From the NCBI GenBank assembly GCA_022649135.1, contig JALCNP010000004.1, positions 1-64,000 of the forward strand: a DNA stretch of 64,000 nucleotides, given 5' to 3'. Under the pieces are notes generated by a model, which was given only the letters and a program-made list of their open reading frames with translations, was not told the origin of the DNA and did no database searches. Positions 21,502 through 30,858 of the stretch are shown here, one piece after another; within the stretch, counting starts at the first letter, position 1; each line of letters begins with the position of its first letter. The position numbers and the translations under genes were made by a program. Source of the stretch: Bifidobacterium sp. (GTDB taxonomy: Bacteria > Actinomycetota > Actinomycetes > Actinomycetales > Bifidobacteriaceae).

Positions 21502-22566
21502 GTGATTTCCTACCTGCGCCTCTTCAGCACCTCGTTCATCATCGCGCTGATCGTATGGCCTTTTCTTTCCGCCGCGCTGACCGTTCCAATTCTGGCTTTT
21601 ATGTTTCACCGCCATCATCGGCTGCGATTCACGGCGGTTCTTGTTTCCTACGTCTGTGTTCTGTATGTCGTCGGCCTGCTGGCCTTCACACTGTACCCCA
21701 TGCCGGACGATCCCGCGGTGTTCTGCGCCGCGACCCATATAACGCCACAGCTTGACCCCCTGCGCTTCATCAGCGACATACGTATCGGAGGGCTGAACGG
21801 CGTACTCCAGCTGATGCTCAACGTCGTCTTCTTCATACCCTGGGGGTTCATGCTTTGCCGGTGGGCGCGTTGGCGATTCCGGATCGTTGTGCCCACGGGC
21901 TTTCTTGTGTCGCTGTTTATTGAGACCTCGCAGCTCACGGGCTTCTGGGGTCTGTATCCCTGTGCCTACCGGCAGTTTGATGTGGACGATCTGATGACGA
22001 ACACCCTGGGCGCGGCCCTGGGGTTTCTCCTTGCCGTGCTTGTCGGAAGGGTTCTTCCCGTGAGGACCACGGAGGGGAGCGACATCAATCGACGTCCCGG
22101 ACTGCTCCATCGGTCGACATCCCTGGTCATCGATCTGGGCTTCGTCGCCCTGGTGCACTTTTCCCTGGGGCTTCTGGTCATGCTTGTCTTCCATACCGCG
22201 GCGCGGCCGCTGCCGGATGGCGATTTTCTCATGGCCGGCATCACGGTGGGCGTCGGGCTGCGCGATGCCGCCGTCAGAGTCGTCGGAGTGCTCTCGTTCC
22301 TGGTCTTCGAACTGTGGATTCCCGCAACCCACCATGGACAGACATTGGGTGGGATGTTCACTCATATGAGCGTGGAGACGAAGCGACGCACGGGCAGGGT
22401 CCGCGGTGCCTTCTACGTGGCCCGGGCGGTGGCTCTGTATTGCCTCACCATGCTTGGCGGCACGTCCTTCGAGCGCTACTCTCTTTTGTTCGCGCTGTTT
22501 CTTGCCGTGTTCTGGGCAGTCAGAAAAGAGATGCCCTACGACATGATCGCGGGCTCGCAGCCGTAA
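21502..22566 (+). CDS. VanZ-family plus RDD-family fusion membrane protein
   Basis: N-terminal VanZ-like (LMLNVVFFIPWGFMLCRW...SLFIETSQLTGFWG...FDVDDLMTNTLGAALGF) and C-terminal RDD-like (RPGLLHRSTSLVIDLGFVALVHF...GQTLGGMFTHMSVE). Confidence 0.8.
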   Translation: MISYLRLFSTSFIIALIVWPFLSAALTVPILAFMFHRHHRLRFTAVLVSYVCVLYVVGLLAFTLYPMPDDPAVFCAATHITPQLDPLRFISDIRIGGLNGVLQLMLNVVFFIPWGFMLCRWARWRFRIVVPTGFLVSLFIETSQLTGFWGLYPCAYRQFDVDDLMTNTLGAALGFLLAVLVGRVLPVRTTEGSDINRRPGLLHRSTSLVIDLGFVALVHFSLGLLVMLVFHTAARPLPDGDFLMAGITVGVGLRDAAVRVVGVLSFLVFELWIPATHHGQTLGGMFTHMSVETKRRTGRVRGAFYVARAVALYCLTMLGGTSFERYSLLFALFLAVFWAVRKEMPYDMIAGSQP

Positions 22567-22701
22567 CCGGGGATCACGTGGCATGATGCGCACCATGGCG
22601 AAAAGTGAGAGGGACATTACGTTACATAAGCTCCACAATCGCTTCATCTCGCTGTATGGTAGTCATGGAGGACATTGTTTCATTATTCTGAAGGAGAAGT
22701 C

Positions 22702-23133
22702 ATGTTCGAAGGTTTCAAGAAATTCATCGCCCGCGGAAACATGATCGACATGGCCGTCGGCGTCGTTATGGGCGCCGCCGTGACGGCAGTGGTGACCGCG
22801 ATCGTAAAGAACCTCATCAATCCGCTGATATCCATGATCTTCGGCAAAACCGATCTTGACGGTGTGTTGACGTTCACCATCAACAACGCCCATTTCTCGA
22901 TCGGCGCGATTCTCGGTGCGTTGCTCAACTTCCTCATCATCGCCGTCGCCGTCTATTTCTGCATTCTTGTACCGATCAACAAGTTCCGCGACATGTCGTC
23001 CGCGATGATGACCCGCAAAAAGGGCTCATCGCAGGAGGAGGACGAGGTCGAACTCAGCCCCGAGGAGCAGACGGTGGTGCTGCTCCAGCAGATCAAGGAC
23101 GAATTGGCGGGGCGCGGCGAAGCGAAAGTCTGA
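22702..23133 (+). CDS. mscL: Large-conductance mechanosensitive channel MscL
   Basis: MFEGFKKFIARGNMIDMAVGVVMGAAVTAVVTAIVKNLINPLI. Confidence 0.95.
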   Translation: MFEGFKKFIARGNMIDMAVGVVMGAAVTAVVTAIVKNLINPLISMIFGKTDLDGVLTFTINNAHFSIGAILGALLNFLIIAVAVYFCILVPINKFRDMSSAMMTRKKGSSQEEDEVELSPEEQTVVLLQQIKDELAGRGEAKV

Positions 23134-23150
23134 CCCGCGTCCTTTCGACG

Positions 23151-23203
23151 AACGGCATGGTCCCGAGGAGGTGAGACATCACCATTCTCGCGATCATGCC
23201 GTT
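23151..23203. terminator. Possible bidirectional terminator between convergent mscL and lacI-type gene
   Basis: AACGGCATG (23151-23159) pairs with CATGCCGTT (23195-23203), enclosing an inner GGTGA/TCACC hairpin. Confidence 0.4.
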
Positions 23204-24260
23204 AATCGGACATACGGTGATAGATGAACTGGGCCGAGTCCCGCTCCACGATTGAGCAATGGCTGACGACGCGGCGCACGGGCCCGTCATAGCCGTTCAT
23301 TCTTTCGATCAGCATATCCACCGCCGACTGTATGTAGTGGTCCATATCCGGGTCGATGGTCGTGAGCGTCGGCGTGCAATATCGGGATTCAGGCACGTTG
23401 TCGAAGCCGGTGACCTGGATGTCCTGCGGGACTCTCAGCCCCTTTCTTTGCAGTTCATGTATGGCGGCAAGCGCCAACGCGTCGTTCATGCACATTATCG
23501 CATCGGGATAGTCATGTGCCGCCAAAAAGCTCCGAAGAGCCTCGGTGCCGTCCTTCTCCCTCCATTTCTTGCAGGGGATGAACAATGAGGGGTCGATCGG
23601 TTTGCCAATTTCCTCACAAGCCTGGTAATACCCTTTCATTCTCAGCCAGACACTTCCCTCGGACACGGTTCGAAGCTGTTCGCCGGTGAAATCCTCCAAG
23701 GGCGACCCAAGAACGGCGATGGATGAGCACCCTGAATCGATGAGTCTGTGAGTGAGCAGCCGGAAGGGTTCCGAATTCTCCATCGTCACGGAATCGACCT
23801 TGTCGTAGACCAGATAATCGCCGGTGGCGACCAGCGGATACGATTGGTCAAGAAGAAGGCCGTGATTGCTTAGGGGCTGTTCGTTGAAGTAGATCCAGCC
23901 GCCCGCCGGAAGCTGTGAGTTTCTTTCGATGAGCCGGGTCAATCCGGTTTTGTTCTGCTCATAGGTGCTGATGATGACGCCGTAGCCCCGCTGCTCGGCG
24001 ATGTCTATGACCTTGTCGGCGAAATATGGCGCAAACGGCTGTCCGAAATCGAAAATGCCCAGACCGATGATGTTGCTGAACCCCGTTTTGAGTGTGCGCG
24101 CGGAAACGTTGACATTGTAGCCAAGCTTCTTCATGACGGTGGTGACGCGTTCGCGTGTCTCCGGCCTCATGCTTCCCGAATGGTTGACCACGTTCGACAC
24201 CGTTTTTATGGAGACATCGGCTTCGCGCGCCACGTCCTTGATCGTCGTTCTACGCTTCAC
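23202..24260 (-). CDS. LacI-family transcriptional regulator
   Basis: N-terminal TIKDVAREADVSIKTVSNVVNHSGSMRPETRERV HTH and periplasmic-binding-protein-like domain. Confidence 0.92.
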   Translation of the reverse strand: MKRRTTIKDVAREADVSIKTVSNVVNHSGSMRPETRERVTTVMKKLGYNVNVSARTLKTGFSNIIGLGIFDFGQPFAPYFADKVIDIAEQRGYGVIISTYEQNKTGLTRLIERNSQLPAGGWIYFNEQPLSNHGLLLDQSYPLVATGDYLVYDKVDSVTMENSEPFRLLTHRLIDSGCSSIAVLGSPLEDFTGEQLRTVSEGSVWLRMKGYYQACEEIGKPIDPSLFIPCKKWREKDGTEALRSFLAAHDYPDAIMCMNDALALAAIHELQRKGLRVPQDIQVTGFDNVPESRYCTPTLTTIDPDMDHYIQSAVDMLIERMNGYDGPVRRVVSHCSIVERDSAQFIYHRMSD

Positions 24261-24347
24261 GTCTCCCCCTCGACTTGATTGCCGTGCGGTTTCGGCGCCG
24301 CATGAGGCTGGTCGTATCAGCGATCATGCGGTCCTCTTATGTGGTGC

Positions 24348-24389
24348 TGGTATCCATGGGCGTGGATTCCACTGCGCCGATGGATACCA
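24348..24389. promoter_or_regulatory. Inverted repeat TGGTATCCAT...ATGGATACCA upstream of the LacI gene
   Basis: Perfect 10-bp arms plus inner GGCG/CGCC pairing; no T-run on the minus strand, so operator or mRNA structure rather than a clear terminator. Confidence 0.5.
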
Positions 24390-24418
24390 ACAATATTAAT
24401 AAGGGCCGATAACATTCC

Positions 24419-25318
24419 TTATGATTTTACCGAACCGGCGGTAAGTCCACCGACCCAATATCTCTGCAGGAAGATGAAGGCGATGACCATGGGAATCACC
24501 GAAACAAACGCCCCTGATGTCAGCAGGTTCCAGATCTGCTCCGATGCGGAACCCGCCGAGCTTCTGACCTGCCATTGCGAAAGGCCGACGGTCACCGGGA
24601 AAAGATTCGGGTTCGTCAACACGACGGAGGGAAGGAAGAAGTTGTTCCAGGCACCTACGACCGACAGGAGAAGAACGGTGGTGATCGCCGGCGTCATAAT
24701 CGGCAGGGACACCTGAACGAAGGTTCTGAACTCCCCCGCGCCATCGACCCGGGCTGCTTCGATCATCTCGTCGGGAAGCGACTCCGAACAGTAGATCCTC
24801 ATAAGATAGACCCTGAACGGATTGAGCAGAACCGGAAGAAGAACCGCCCAGTAGGTGTCGGTCATGTTTATCTTGGACATGAGGAGGAAGGTCGGAATCA
24901 CCAATGCCGTGGCCGGAATCATCAAGGCGCCGAGCACTATGTTGAAATACGTCTTTTTCCCGTGGAAGGCGAACTTCGCGAACCCATATCCCGCCATCAC
25001 CGATATGATCGTGGCTCCCAGACCGCCGACCAGTGCATAGAGGAAGGAGTTGACGATCCACCGCCAGTAGATCCCGTCCTGGTAGGTGCCCAGCTGTTTG
25101 AGGTTGCTGAAGAAGGCGATGGTGGAGTCAAACCACATCGAACCATGGGCTCCGTTGAACAATCCGCTGTTCGTCTTGGTGGAGGCCATGAGCAGCCACC
25201 AGACGGGCATGAGGAAATACACGCAGCACAGGATGAGCACGACGTAGGTGAAGACCCGAGGGTTTCCTTTGATATGGTTTATTCCGCCAGCGTTCGCTGG
25301 CCGTGCTTGTGATGACAT
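24419..25318 (-). CDS. Carbohydrate ABC transporter permease (MalG/AraQ type)
   Basis: EAA-type loop EAARVDGAGEFRTFVQVSLPIMTPAI. Confidence 0.92.
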   Translation of the reverse strand: MSSQARPANAGGINHIKGNPRVFTYVVLILCCVYFLMPVWWLLMASTKTNSGLFNGAHGSMWFDSTIAFFSNLKQLGTYQDGIYWRWIVNSFLYALVGGLGATIISVMAGYGFAKFAFHGKKTYFNIVLGALMIPATALVIPTFLLMSKINMTDTYWAVLLPVLLNPFRVYLMRIYCSESLPDEMIEAARVDGAGEFRTFVQVSLPIMTPAITTVLLLSVVGAWNNFFLPSVVLTNPNLFPVTVGLSQWQVRSSAGSASEQIWNLLTSGAFVSVIPMVIAFIFLQRYWVGGLTAGSVKS

Positions 25319-25319
25319 G

Positions 25320-26309
25320 CTAATTCTCCAATCCGTTGGAACGTCTGGTTAATCTCATGAAGATGACCGAGAAGACGACCACGATAAGCCCCAGGGCAAA
25401 GGACACGGTTGCAGAGTAATTCGTCTGGTTGTATCCGAAGGCCAGGGCCTGGGCGTACATGTTCGGCGTGTACTCGGCCGGTATCACCGACGGGGCCTGG
25501 TTCCTGAGGATGGTTGGCTCGGTGAAGAACTGAAGCGTGCCGATCAGGGAGAAGATGGTGCACATGATAAGCGATCCGGCGACCATCGGGATTTTGATGT
25601 GCGTGGCGATTTTGAATTCGCTGGCCCCGTCGATCCGCGCGGATTCATAGAGTTCCGACGGTATCGACTGCAGTGCGGAATACAGAATCACCATGTAGTA
25701 GCCGGTCCACTGCCAGGTGACGACGTTGACCAGGGATCCGAAGATTCCGTTGGTGCTCAGAAAATCGGGTGGCTTCAGACCGAAAAGCTGGAAGATGGAG
25801 GTGAAGGGACCCATCATCTTCGAATACATGAAGCCCCACATCAGAGCGCCGATCACGGCGGGGATCGCATAGGGGAGGAATATGATCACCCGTGAGACGG
25901 AGGCGAACTTCTTCTTGAAGGAGTCAAGCAGCAGGGCGAGAAACAAGGCAAGACCCAGCTGGATGGGCACCATGACCACGGTGTACAGCATGACCAGCAG
26001 CAGGCCGTTTCTAAACGTCGTGTCCGTGAGAACCCTGGCGTAGTTCGCCAACCCTGAAAAATGCTCTCCGAATACCTGCGTGTACGTGAACAGGGACATG
26101 TAGAAGGCGTATATGAGCGGGACGACCAGAAAAACCAGAAAAACCACGGCGAATGGTCCGGTGAACACCCATCCCCATAGATTCTGCCTGCCGATGCTGG
26201 CGGGCCGTCTGACTCCATTGTTGTTTTTCGACATAGAAAACTCCTTATGACGGGGGAGCACGGCAGTGGTTGTCATGCCGCGCTCCCCCACGTGTTCATA
26301 GAGCGTCAC
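25320..26309 (-). CDS. Carbohydrate ABC transporter permease (MalF type; start probably 26235)
   Basis: ESARIDGASEFKIATHIKIPMVAGSL EAA loop; multiple TMs. Confidence 0.92.
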   Translation of the reverse strand: MTLYEHVGERGMTTTAVLPRHKEFSMSKNNNGVRRPASIGRQNLWGWVFTGPFAVVFLVFLVVPLIYAFYMSLFTYTQVFGEHFSGLANYARVLTDTTFRNGLLLVMLYTVVMVPIQLGLALFLALLLDSFKKKFASVSRVIIFLPYAIPAVIGALMWGFMYSKMMGPFTSIFQLFGLKPPDFLSTNGIFGSLVNVVTWQWTGYYMVILYSALQSIPSELYESARIDGASEFKIATHIKIPMVAGSLIMCTIFSLIGTLQFFTEPTILRNQAPSVIPAEYTPNMYAQALAFGYNQTNYSATVSFALGLIVVVFSVIFMRLTRRSNGLEN

Positions 26310-27697
26310 TTAACGGACACGACTGTGAATCCCTGCTGCTTCGCATAGCTCTGCAGCGAGGATGTGAGTTTTGCCACGCCGGAATCGACCGATGTTCCGG
26401 ATTTGACGATGGAGGCGAACGCTTTTTGCTGCGCGTCGTAGGCATAGGTCTGGAACGGCAGGAACTGATCGCCGCTCCATCCCTTGGCCACAGGTGCGAT
26501 GACCTGATTGGCCTTTTCGTTTTCAAGGTACGGATACGTCTGGTTGATGAAACTCGACGAGGCGAGGGTCGACGTCCATGTCGGGAACAGGCCGCCGTCG
26601 GTGACTCCGCTGTTGCGTGAATAGTTGTCCCCGTACAGTTCTCGGGCCACCTCCGCCGATGCCTTCGTGTCCTTGGCCTGGTAGGTCACCGCGAAGGCCG
26701 AGCCGCCCTGGTTGACGTCGGGCGAGGAGCTGCTCCACTTGGGTGCGGTGTAGATCTTGAACGGCGAGGATTCCGCTGTCTTGAAGGCACCCTTGACGTA
26801 ATACCCCATGAACCACGACGCCTGAACATAGGTTGCGTACAGACCGGCACCGAATTTCTTCATGGTGTCCGTCGAGCTTTGGTCGGCCGTGTCGATCAGT
26901 CCTTCCTTGGCGAGTTTCTGCCAATACGCAAGCACATCCTTGACCGAGCTTTGGTTGAAGTCGATGCCCACCTTGGTCGGATCATTGGCCGAATACTTGT
27001 AGACCTTCGCGCCCTTCTGCGCGAACAGCGCGATGTTCACGGCCGTTCCATCGGTCTGCCAATTGGTGAGCATACCCTGGTAGCCCTTTGCCTTGAGCTG
27101 CTTGCCCGCTTCCTCGAACTGGCTCCAGGTTGTCGGCACCGACACACCATACTTGTCGAACACCGCCTGATTCACGTACATGACGAAGGGTCCCGCGTCC
27201 ACGGGAACCGCGTACACCGAACTCGAGCTGCCGAAGGTGACGGAGTTCCATGCGCCCGACGTGTAATCCGACTTGTGGGAATTCAGACCGTACTTGCCCA
27301 GATCGACGAGGTATTTCTTCTGTCCGGCAAGGAATTGGGGCATCGCCTCATATTCAAGCTGGATGACGTCAGGGGCTCCCTTGCCCGCCTTGATCGTGTT
27401 CTGGAAGTGCGTGTATTCCGCCCCTCCCTGTCCGCCGTTGTTCCAGCACACCTGAATGTCGCTGTGGGTGTTGTTGAAATGGTCGACGATTTTGTCGAAT
27501 GCCGGATACCACGCCCAGACCGTCACCTTTTCGGCATTGGGATGGACGAGTTTGTTGGTGCATGAAGCACTGTCGTTCGCGTGCTTGTCCGAATTCCCCG
27601 AATTCGTCGCTCCTGAGCTTCCGCTTGAGCATGCGGCAAGGGAGAGTACGGTCGCCGCGGCGGCAAGTACAGATAGAATCTTCTTTGATTGCAACAT
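26306..27697 (-). CDS. Carbohydrate ABC transporter substrate-binding lipoprotein
   Basis: Lipobox LSLAACSSGSSG; VTVWAWYPAFDKIVDHFNNTHSDIQV family 1 SBP pattern. Confidence 0.92.
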   Translation of the reverse strand: MLQSKKILSVLAAAATVLSLAACSSGSSGATNSGNSDKHANDSASCTNKLVHPNAEKVTVWAWYPAFDKIVDHFNNTHSDIQVCWNNGGQGGAEYTHFQNTIKAGKGAPDVIQLEYEAMPQFLAGQKKYLVDLGKYGLNSHKSDYTSGAWNSVTFGSSSSVYAVPVDAGPFVMYVNQAVFDKYGVSVPTTWSQFEEAGKQLKAKGYQGMLTNWQTDGTAVNIALFAQKGAKVYKYSANDPTKVGIDFNQSSVKDVLAYWQKLAKEGLIDTADQSSTDTMKKFGAGLYATYVQASWFMGYYVKGAFKTAESSPFKIYTAPKWSSSSPDVNQGGSAFAVTYQAKDTKASAEVARELYGDNYSRNSGVTDGGLFPTWTSTLASSSFINQTYPYLENEKANQVIAPVAKGWSGDQFLPFQTYAYDAQQKAFASIVKSGTSVDSGVAKLTSSLQSYAKQQGFTVVSVK

Positions 27698-27785
27698 CTT
27701 TCTTTACTCCTCTTATATGCGTGATTGCTTATTGTCCATGTGTCAATATCATTGTGGATATCCTAAAATGCTTTGCTTCCTCCTT

Positions 27786-29303
27786 TTATTTGCGTATGTG
27801 AATCACCGACCATGAAACCGCCGGGAGTATGACGTGGACGGTGTCTCCTTCCAGGGTGGCGTCCGTGTTGGTTTGGGGGGACACCCTCATCTGGTCGTCC
27901 ACCGTGTTCGCCGCCGACATGTCGTCGTCGTGAAGGGTGGAGACGTCGACTCGGGTGAAGTCCGAGCTGGGAAGCGTGACGGTGAAATCGGCCGCGCTGT
28001 CAAGGGATCGATTGACGACGAACACGGCAAGCGAATCGTCCCGGGTTCTCACGGCCACCGAGTCCACGGAATCCACCCAGCCGTATTTGTCCGTCTCATG
28101 GCGTGTGGATCTTTGCTGTGTCTCATAGACCTCCGCGTCCTTCGCCAGTTCGGCGGTGAGGGCGAAGGGGAAGAAGGTCGTTTGCCGCCATGCCGGCCCG
28201 TTGGGTTCGGTCATGATGGGCGCGATGACGTTGACGAGCTGTGCCAGAGATGCGGCCTGCACCCTGTCCGCATTCTTCAGCAGCGTGATGAGAAGATCCC
28301 CGAAGACGACCGCGTCGAGAACGCTGTATGAATCTTCCAGCAGACGAGGCGCCTGGGGCCAGTTTCCGATGCCTTCCGGGGTTTTCGATGGTTCGCTGTC
28401 CTGATACCAGACATTCCACTCGTCAAAGGAGATGGCCACCTGATGAGTGGATTTCAGCTCCGCTGCCGTTGCGTCTATCACCGCGGCAACGTCATGAATG
28501 AACGAGTTCATATCGACGCCCGAGGCGAGGAAGCTGTTGATGTCGCCGTCTTCCGGGTGGTAGTACGCGTGGCAGGAGATGAAATCGACATCGTTGAAGG
28601 TTTCCTTGAGCACCGTGTGCTCCCAGCTGGCAAAGGTCGGCATGCCATGTGAGGACGAGCCGCACACGACCAGCTCGAGATCCGGGTCGATCTGCTTCAT
28701 CGCGCATGCGGTTATCTCGGCGAGTCGAGCGTATTCCCGGGCGGTTTTGTGTCCAAGCTGCCAGGGGCCGTCCATTTCGTTTCCCAGACACCACATGCGT
28801 ATGCCGAAGGGGTCCCGTGCGCCATTGCGGATTCGTCTTTCGGACAGGGCCGTTCCTTGCGGTATGTTGGCGTACTCCAGCAGATCCAGCGCCTCGCTTG
28901 TTCCGCGCGTCCCCAGATTCACGGCCTCCATCAGTTCGTTCCCACCGACAGCCGTAAGCCAGTGAGCCATTTCATGAAGCCCGAACTCGTTGGTCTCCGT
29001 GGAGTGCCAGGCGGTGTCCAGCCTCCTGGGGCGGTCGTCGCCGACCCCGTCCTCCCAGCGGTAGCCCGAGACGAAATTGCCTCCCGGGTATCGGATGGTC
29101 GTCACCCCCAACTCCTTGACGAGGTCGATGACGTCCTGCCGGAAACCGTGCGAGTCGGCGGTCGGGTGGTGCGGTTCGTAGATTCCCGTATAGACGCATC
29201 GCCCGAGATGCTCGACGAAGGACCCGAACATTCGCGGATTGATCCGGGCCTTGACAAAAGCGCCCTCTATCGCAAGCTGTGCCTGAACTTGTGTGTCTGA
29301 CAT
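27786..29303 (-). CDS. GH51 alpha-L-arabinofuranosidase
   Basis: INPRMFGSFVEHLGRCVYTGIYEP...; RYPGGNFVSGYRWEDGVG; WCLGNEMDGPWQLGHKTA; FDEWNVWY. Confidence 0.95.
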   Translation of the reverse strand: MSDTQVQAQLAIEGAFVKARINPRMFGSFVEHLGRCVYTGIYEPHHPTADSHGFRQDVIDLVKELGVTTIRYPGGNFVSGYRWEDGVGDDRPRRLDTAWHSTETNEFGLHEMAHWLTAVGGNELMEAVNLGTRGTSEALDLLEYANIPQGTALSERRIRNGARDPFGIRMWCLGNEMDGPWQLGHKTAREYARLAEITACAMKQIDPDLELVVCGSSSHGMPTFASWEHTVLKETFNDVDFISCHAYYHPEDGDINSFLASGVDMNSFIHDVAAVIDATAAELKSTHQVAISFDEWNVWYQDSEPSKTPEGIGNWPQAPRLLEDSYSVLDAVVFGDLLITLLKNADRVQAASLAQLVNVIAPIMTEPNGPAWRQTTFFPFALTAELAKDAEVYETQQRSTRHETDKYGWVDSVDSVAVRTRDDSLAVFVVNRSLDSAADFTVTLPSSDFTRVDVSTLHDDDMSAANTVDDQMRVSPQTNTDATLEGDTVHVILPAVSWSVIHIRK

Positions 29304-29329
29304 GGGTGGATCTCAGCTTTCCTTGATAT

Positions 29330-29416
29330 ACGTTGTGGCTAGTACAACGTTGTTCTAATATGGGTAAAAAAATCCATAACTTTCTTTATATTTATTGACG
29401 TACAACTTTGTAACGA
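29330..29416. promoter_or_regulatory. Candidate LacI-family operators upstream of the GH51 gene
   Basis: Palindrome ACAACGTTGT at 29344-29353, nearby CGTTGT half at 29331, and a related GTACAACTTTGTAACG at about 29400-29415. Confidence 0.5.
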
Positions 29417-29469
29417 AATGATTATATATCACATCAATGAGCAGATGCAAATAGCGGTGCGGATCATCA

Positions 29470-29504
29470 AAAAAGGCTTGCCGGACCAACGGGTCCGGCA
29501 AGCC
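29470..29504 (-). terminator. Rho-independent terminator of the TDT-transporter gene
   Basis: Perfect 13-bp stem GGCTTGCCGGACC/GGTCCGGCAAGCC with 4-nt loop and a TTTTTT run on the minus strand. Confidence 0.9.
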
Positions 29505-29543
29505 TGCGGGGTTGCGTTTCGGAGATTCGCGGCGAAGACAGTC

Positions 29544-30596
29544 CTAGTCCGCGCCAGCCTGACGCCACTGCCTCCGTGCGTGGGCGATGAACAGAATGAG
29601 CACGTAAAGCACGATTGCACAGGACAGTGCCGCTTCCGCGCCCTGAAGAACATATAGCCATGCGGGAACCCTCCACCCCGCCGCCGCGAACAGATTCAGC
29701 GACTTGAGCAGTGCCGTCGCGGTGATGACGAAGGGGAAGGTGAATGCGGCGTAGGAGGGCGAGAACGCCACGCGCAGGAGCGAGGGCATCGCGGCCAGAA
29801 CCGCGGCGAACAGAAGTTGGGCGCATATCAGCATGACGAGCACGAAGTAGACGTTCGGATGGGCCTCGGCCGTGGTGTACCCTGCGATCGACAGGCTCAT
29901 GGGGGCCGTGTATATGGCGAGGCTTGGCTTCGCGGCATCCGGGATCTCGATGGTCGCCGAGCGTATGCTCACCAGAACGAAGGTCACCATGTACAGCGCG
30001 AAGCCGATCCAGAAGATGAGCAGACCCAGGGGCTGCTGGCCGACCGCGGACGAGGTGGCCGAGGCCACGACGATGCCCACGAATCCCACGAACCATGTCG
30101 GGAAAACCTGTGACAGCGCGAATCCCTTCACGATGAAACGGCTGGTGACGTGCACCATGAGGATGAGGTTGCAGCTGACGGCAAAGTACCACAAAGACAC
30201 GGCCAGCATGTGCGCACCGTCGCCATAGGGCGCCATATAGGTGGAGAACTGCATCAGGGACATGAAGACGGTTGCCGAGACCGGCGCGACGACGGGGTTC
30301 GACATGTCCTCGGAAAGTACGATGCGCGGGTGGACCAGGCATTTTCCGATGATGGTGATGAACAGGAGCAGGGCCACGCCCGCGAAGACCGCCCGGACGA
30401 CGTCCGGCGACCCGACGTTCATGGCGATCAGGAGATTTCCCAGGGCGAGGATGCCCAGCGTAAGACCGCCCTTCGGGAGGGGAACGGTCATATAGTATCG
30501 GATGAGCCTCGAATCGTTGCTGCTGCTTTCGAAGGCCTGGAGGGATTGAGGGGGTGCGCTTGCCGGGGCAGAGGCGATTTCTATGTGTTCTGACAC
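29544..30596 (-). CDS. TDT (TehA/SLAC1-like) family transporter
   Basis: PLPKGGLTLGILALGNLLI...FSTYMAPYGDGAHMLAVSLWYFAVSCNLILMVHVTSRF; about ten predicted TM segments. Confidence 0.75.
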   Translation of the reverse strand: MSEHIEIASAPASAPPQSLQAFESSSNDSRLIRYYMTVPLPKGGLTLGILALGNLLIAMNVGSPDVVRAVFAGVALLLFITIIGKCLVHPRIVLSEDMSNPVVAPVSATVFMSLMQFSTYMAPYGDGAHMLAVSLWYFAVSCNLILMVHVTSRFIVKGFALSQVFPTWFVGFVGIVVASATSSAVGQQPLGLLIFWIGFALYMVTFVLVSIRSATIEIPDAAKPSLAIYTAPMSLSIAGYTTAEAHPNVYFVLVMLICAQLLFAAVLAAMPSLLRVAFSPSYAAFTFPFVITATALLKSLNLFAAAGWRVPAWLYVLQGAEAALSCAIVLYVLILFIAHARRQWRQAGAD

Positions 30597-30826
30597 GTGC
30601 CCACGGTAAGACCTGCGCGGCTATTCTACAAATGCATGTTTTTCATAAATGACATTCCGTTATGGAATAATTCGATATGTCGCACTCGCGGTCCGTTTGT
30701 CTGAAGGCTGCGGGCACGCATGGTGCCATCCACACGGCACACGGATGCGCATGACGATGCGGTCCGCGTCACCGGGCAGCGATTCGGCGGTGATCCGATC
30801 CACGAGCGGTTCGGCCTGCCGGTTGG

Positions 30827-30858
30827 CGGTGGCGCGGATTAACGGTGGCGCGGATTAA
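30827..30858. repeat. 16-bp tandem duplication CGGTGGCGCGGATTAA x2
   Basis: Read directly just upstream of and overlapping the LysR ORF start. Confidence 0.8.
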
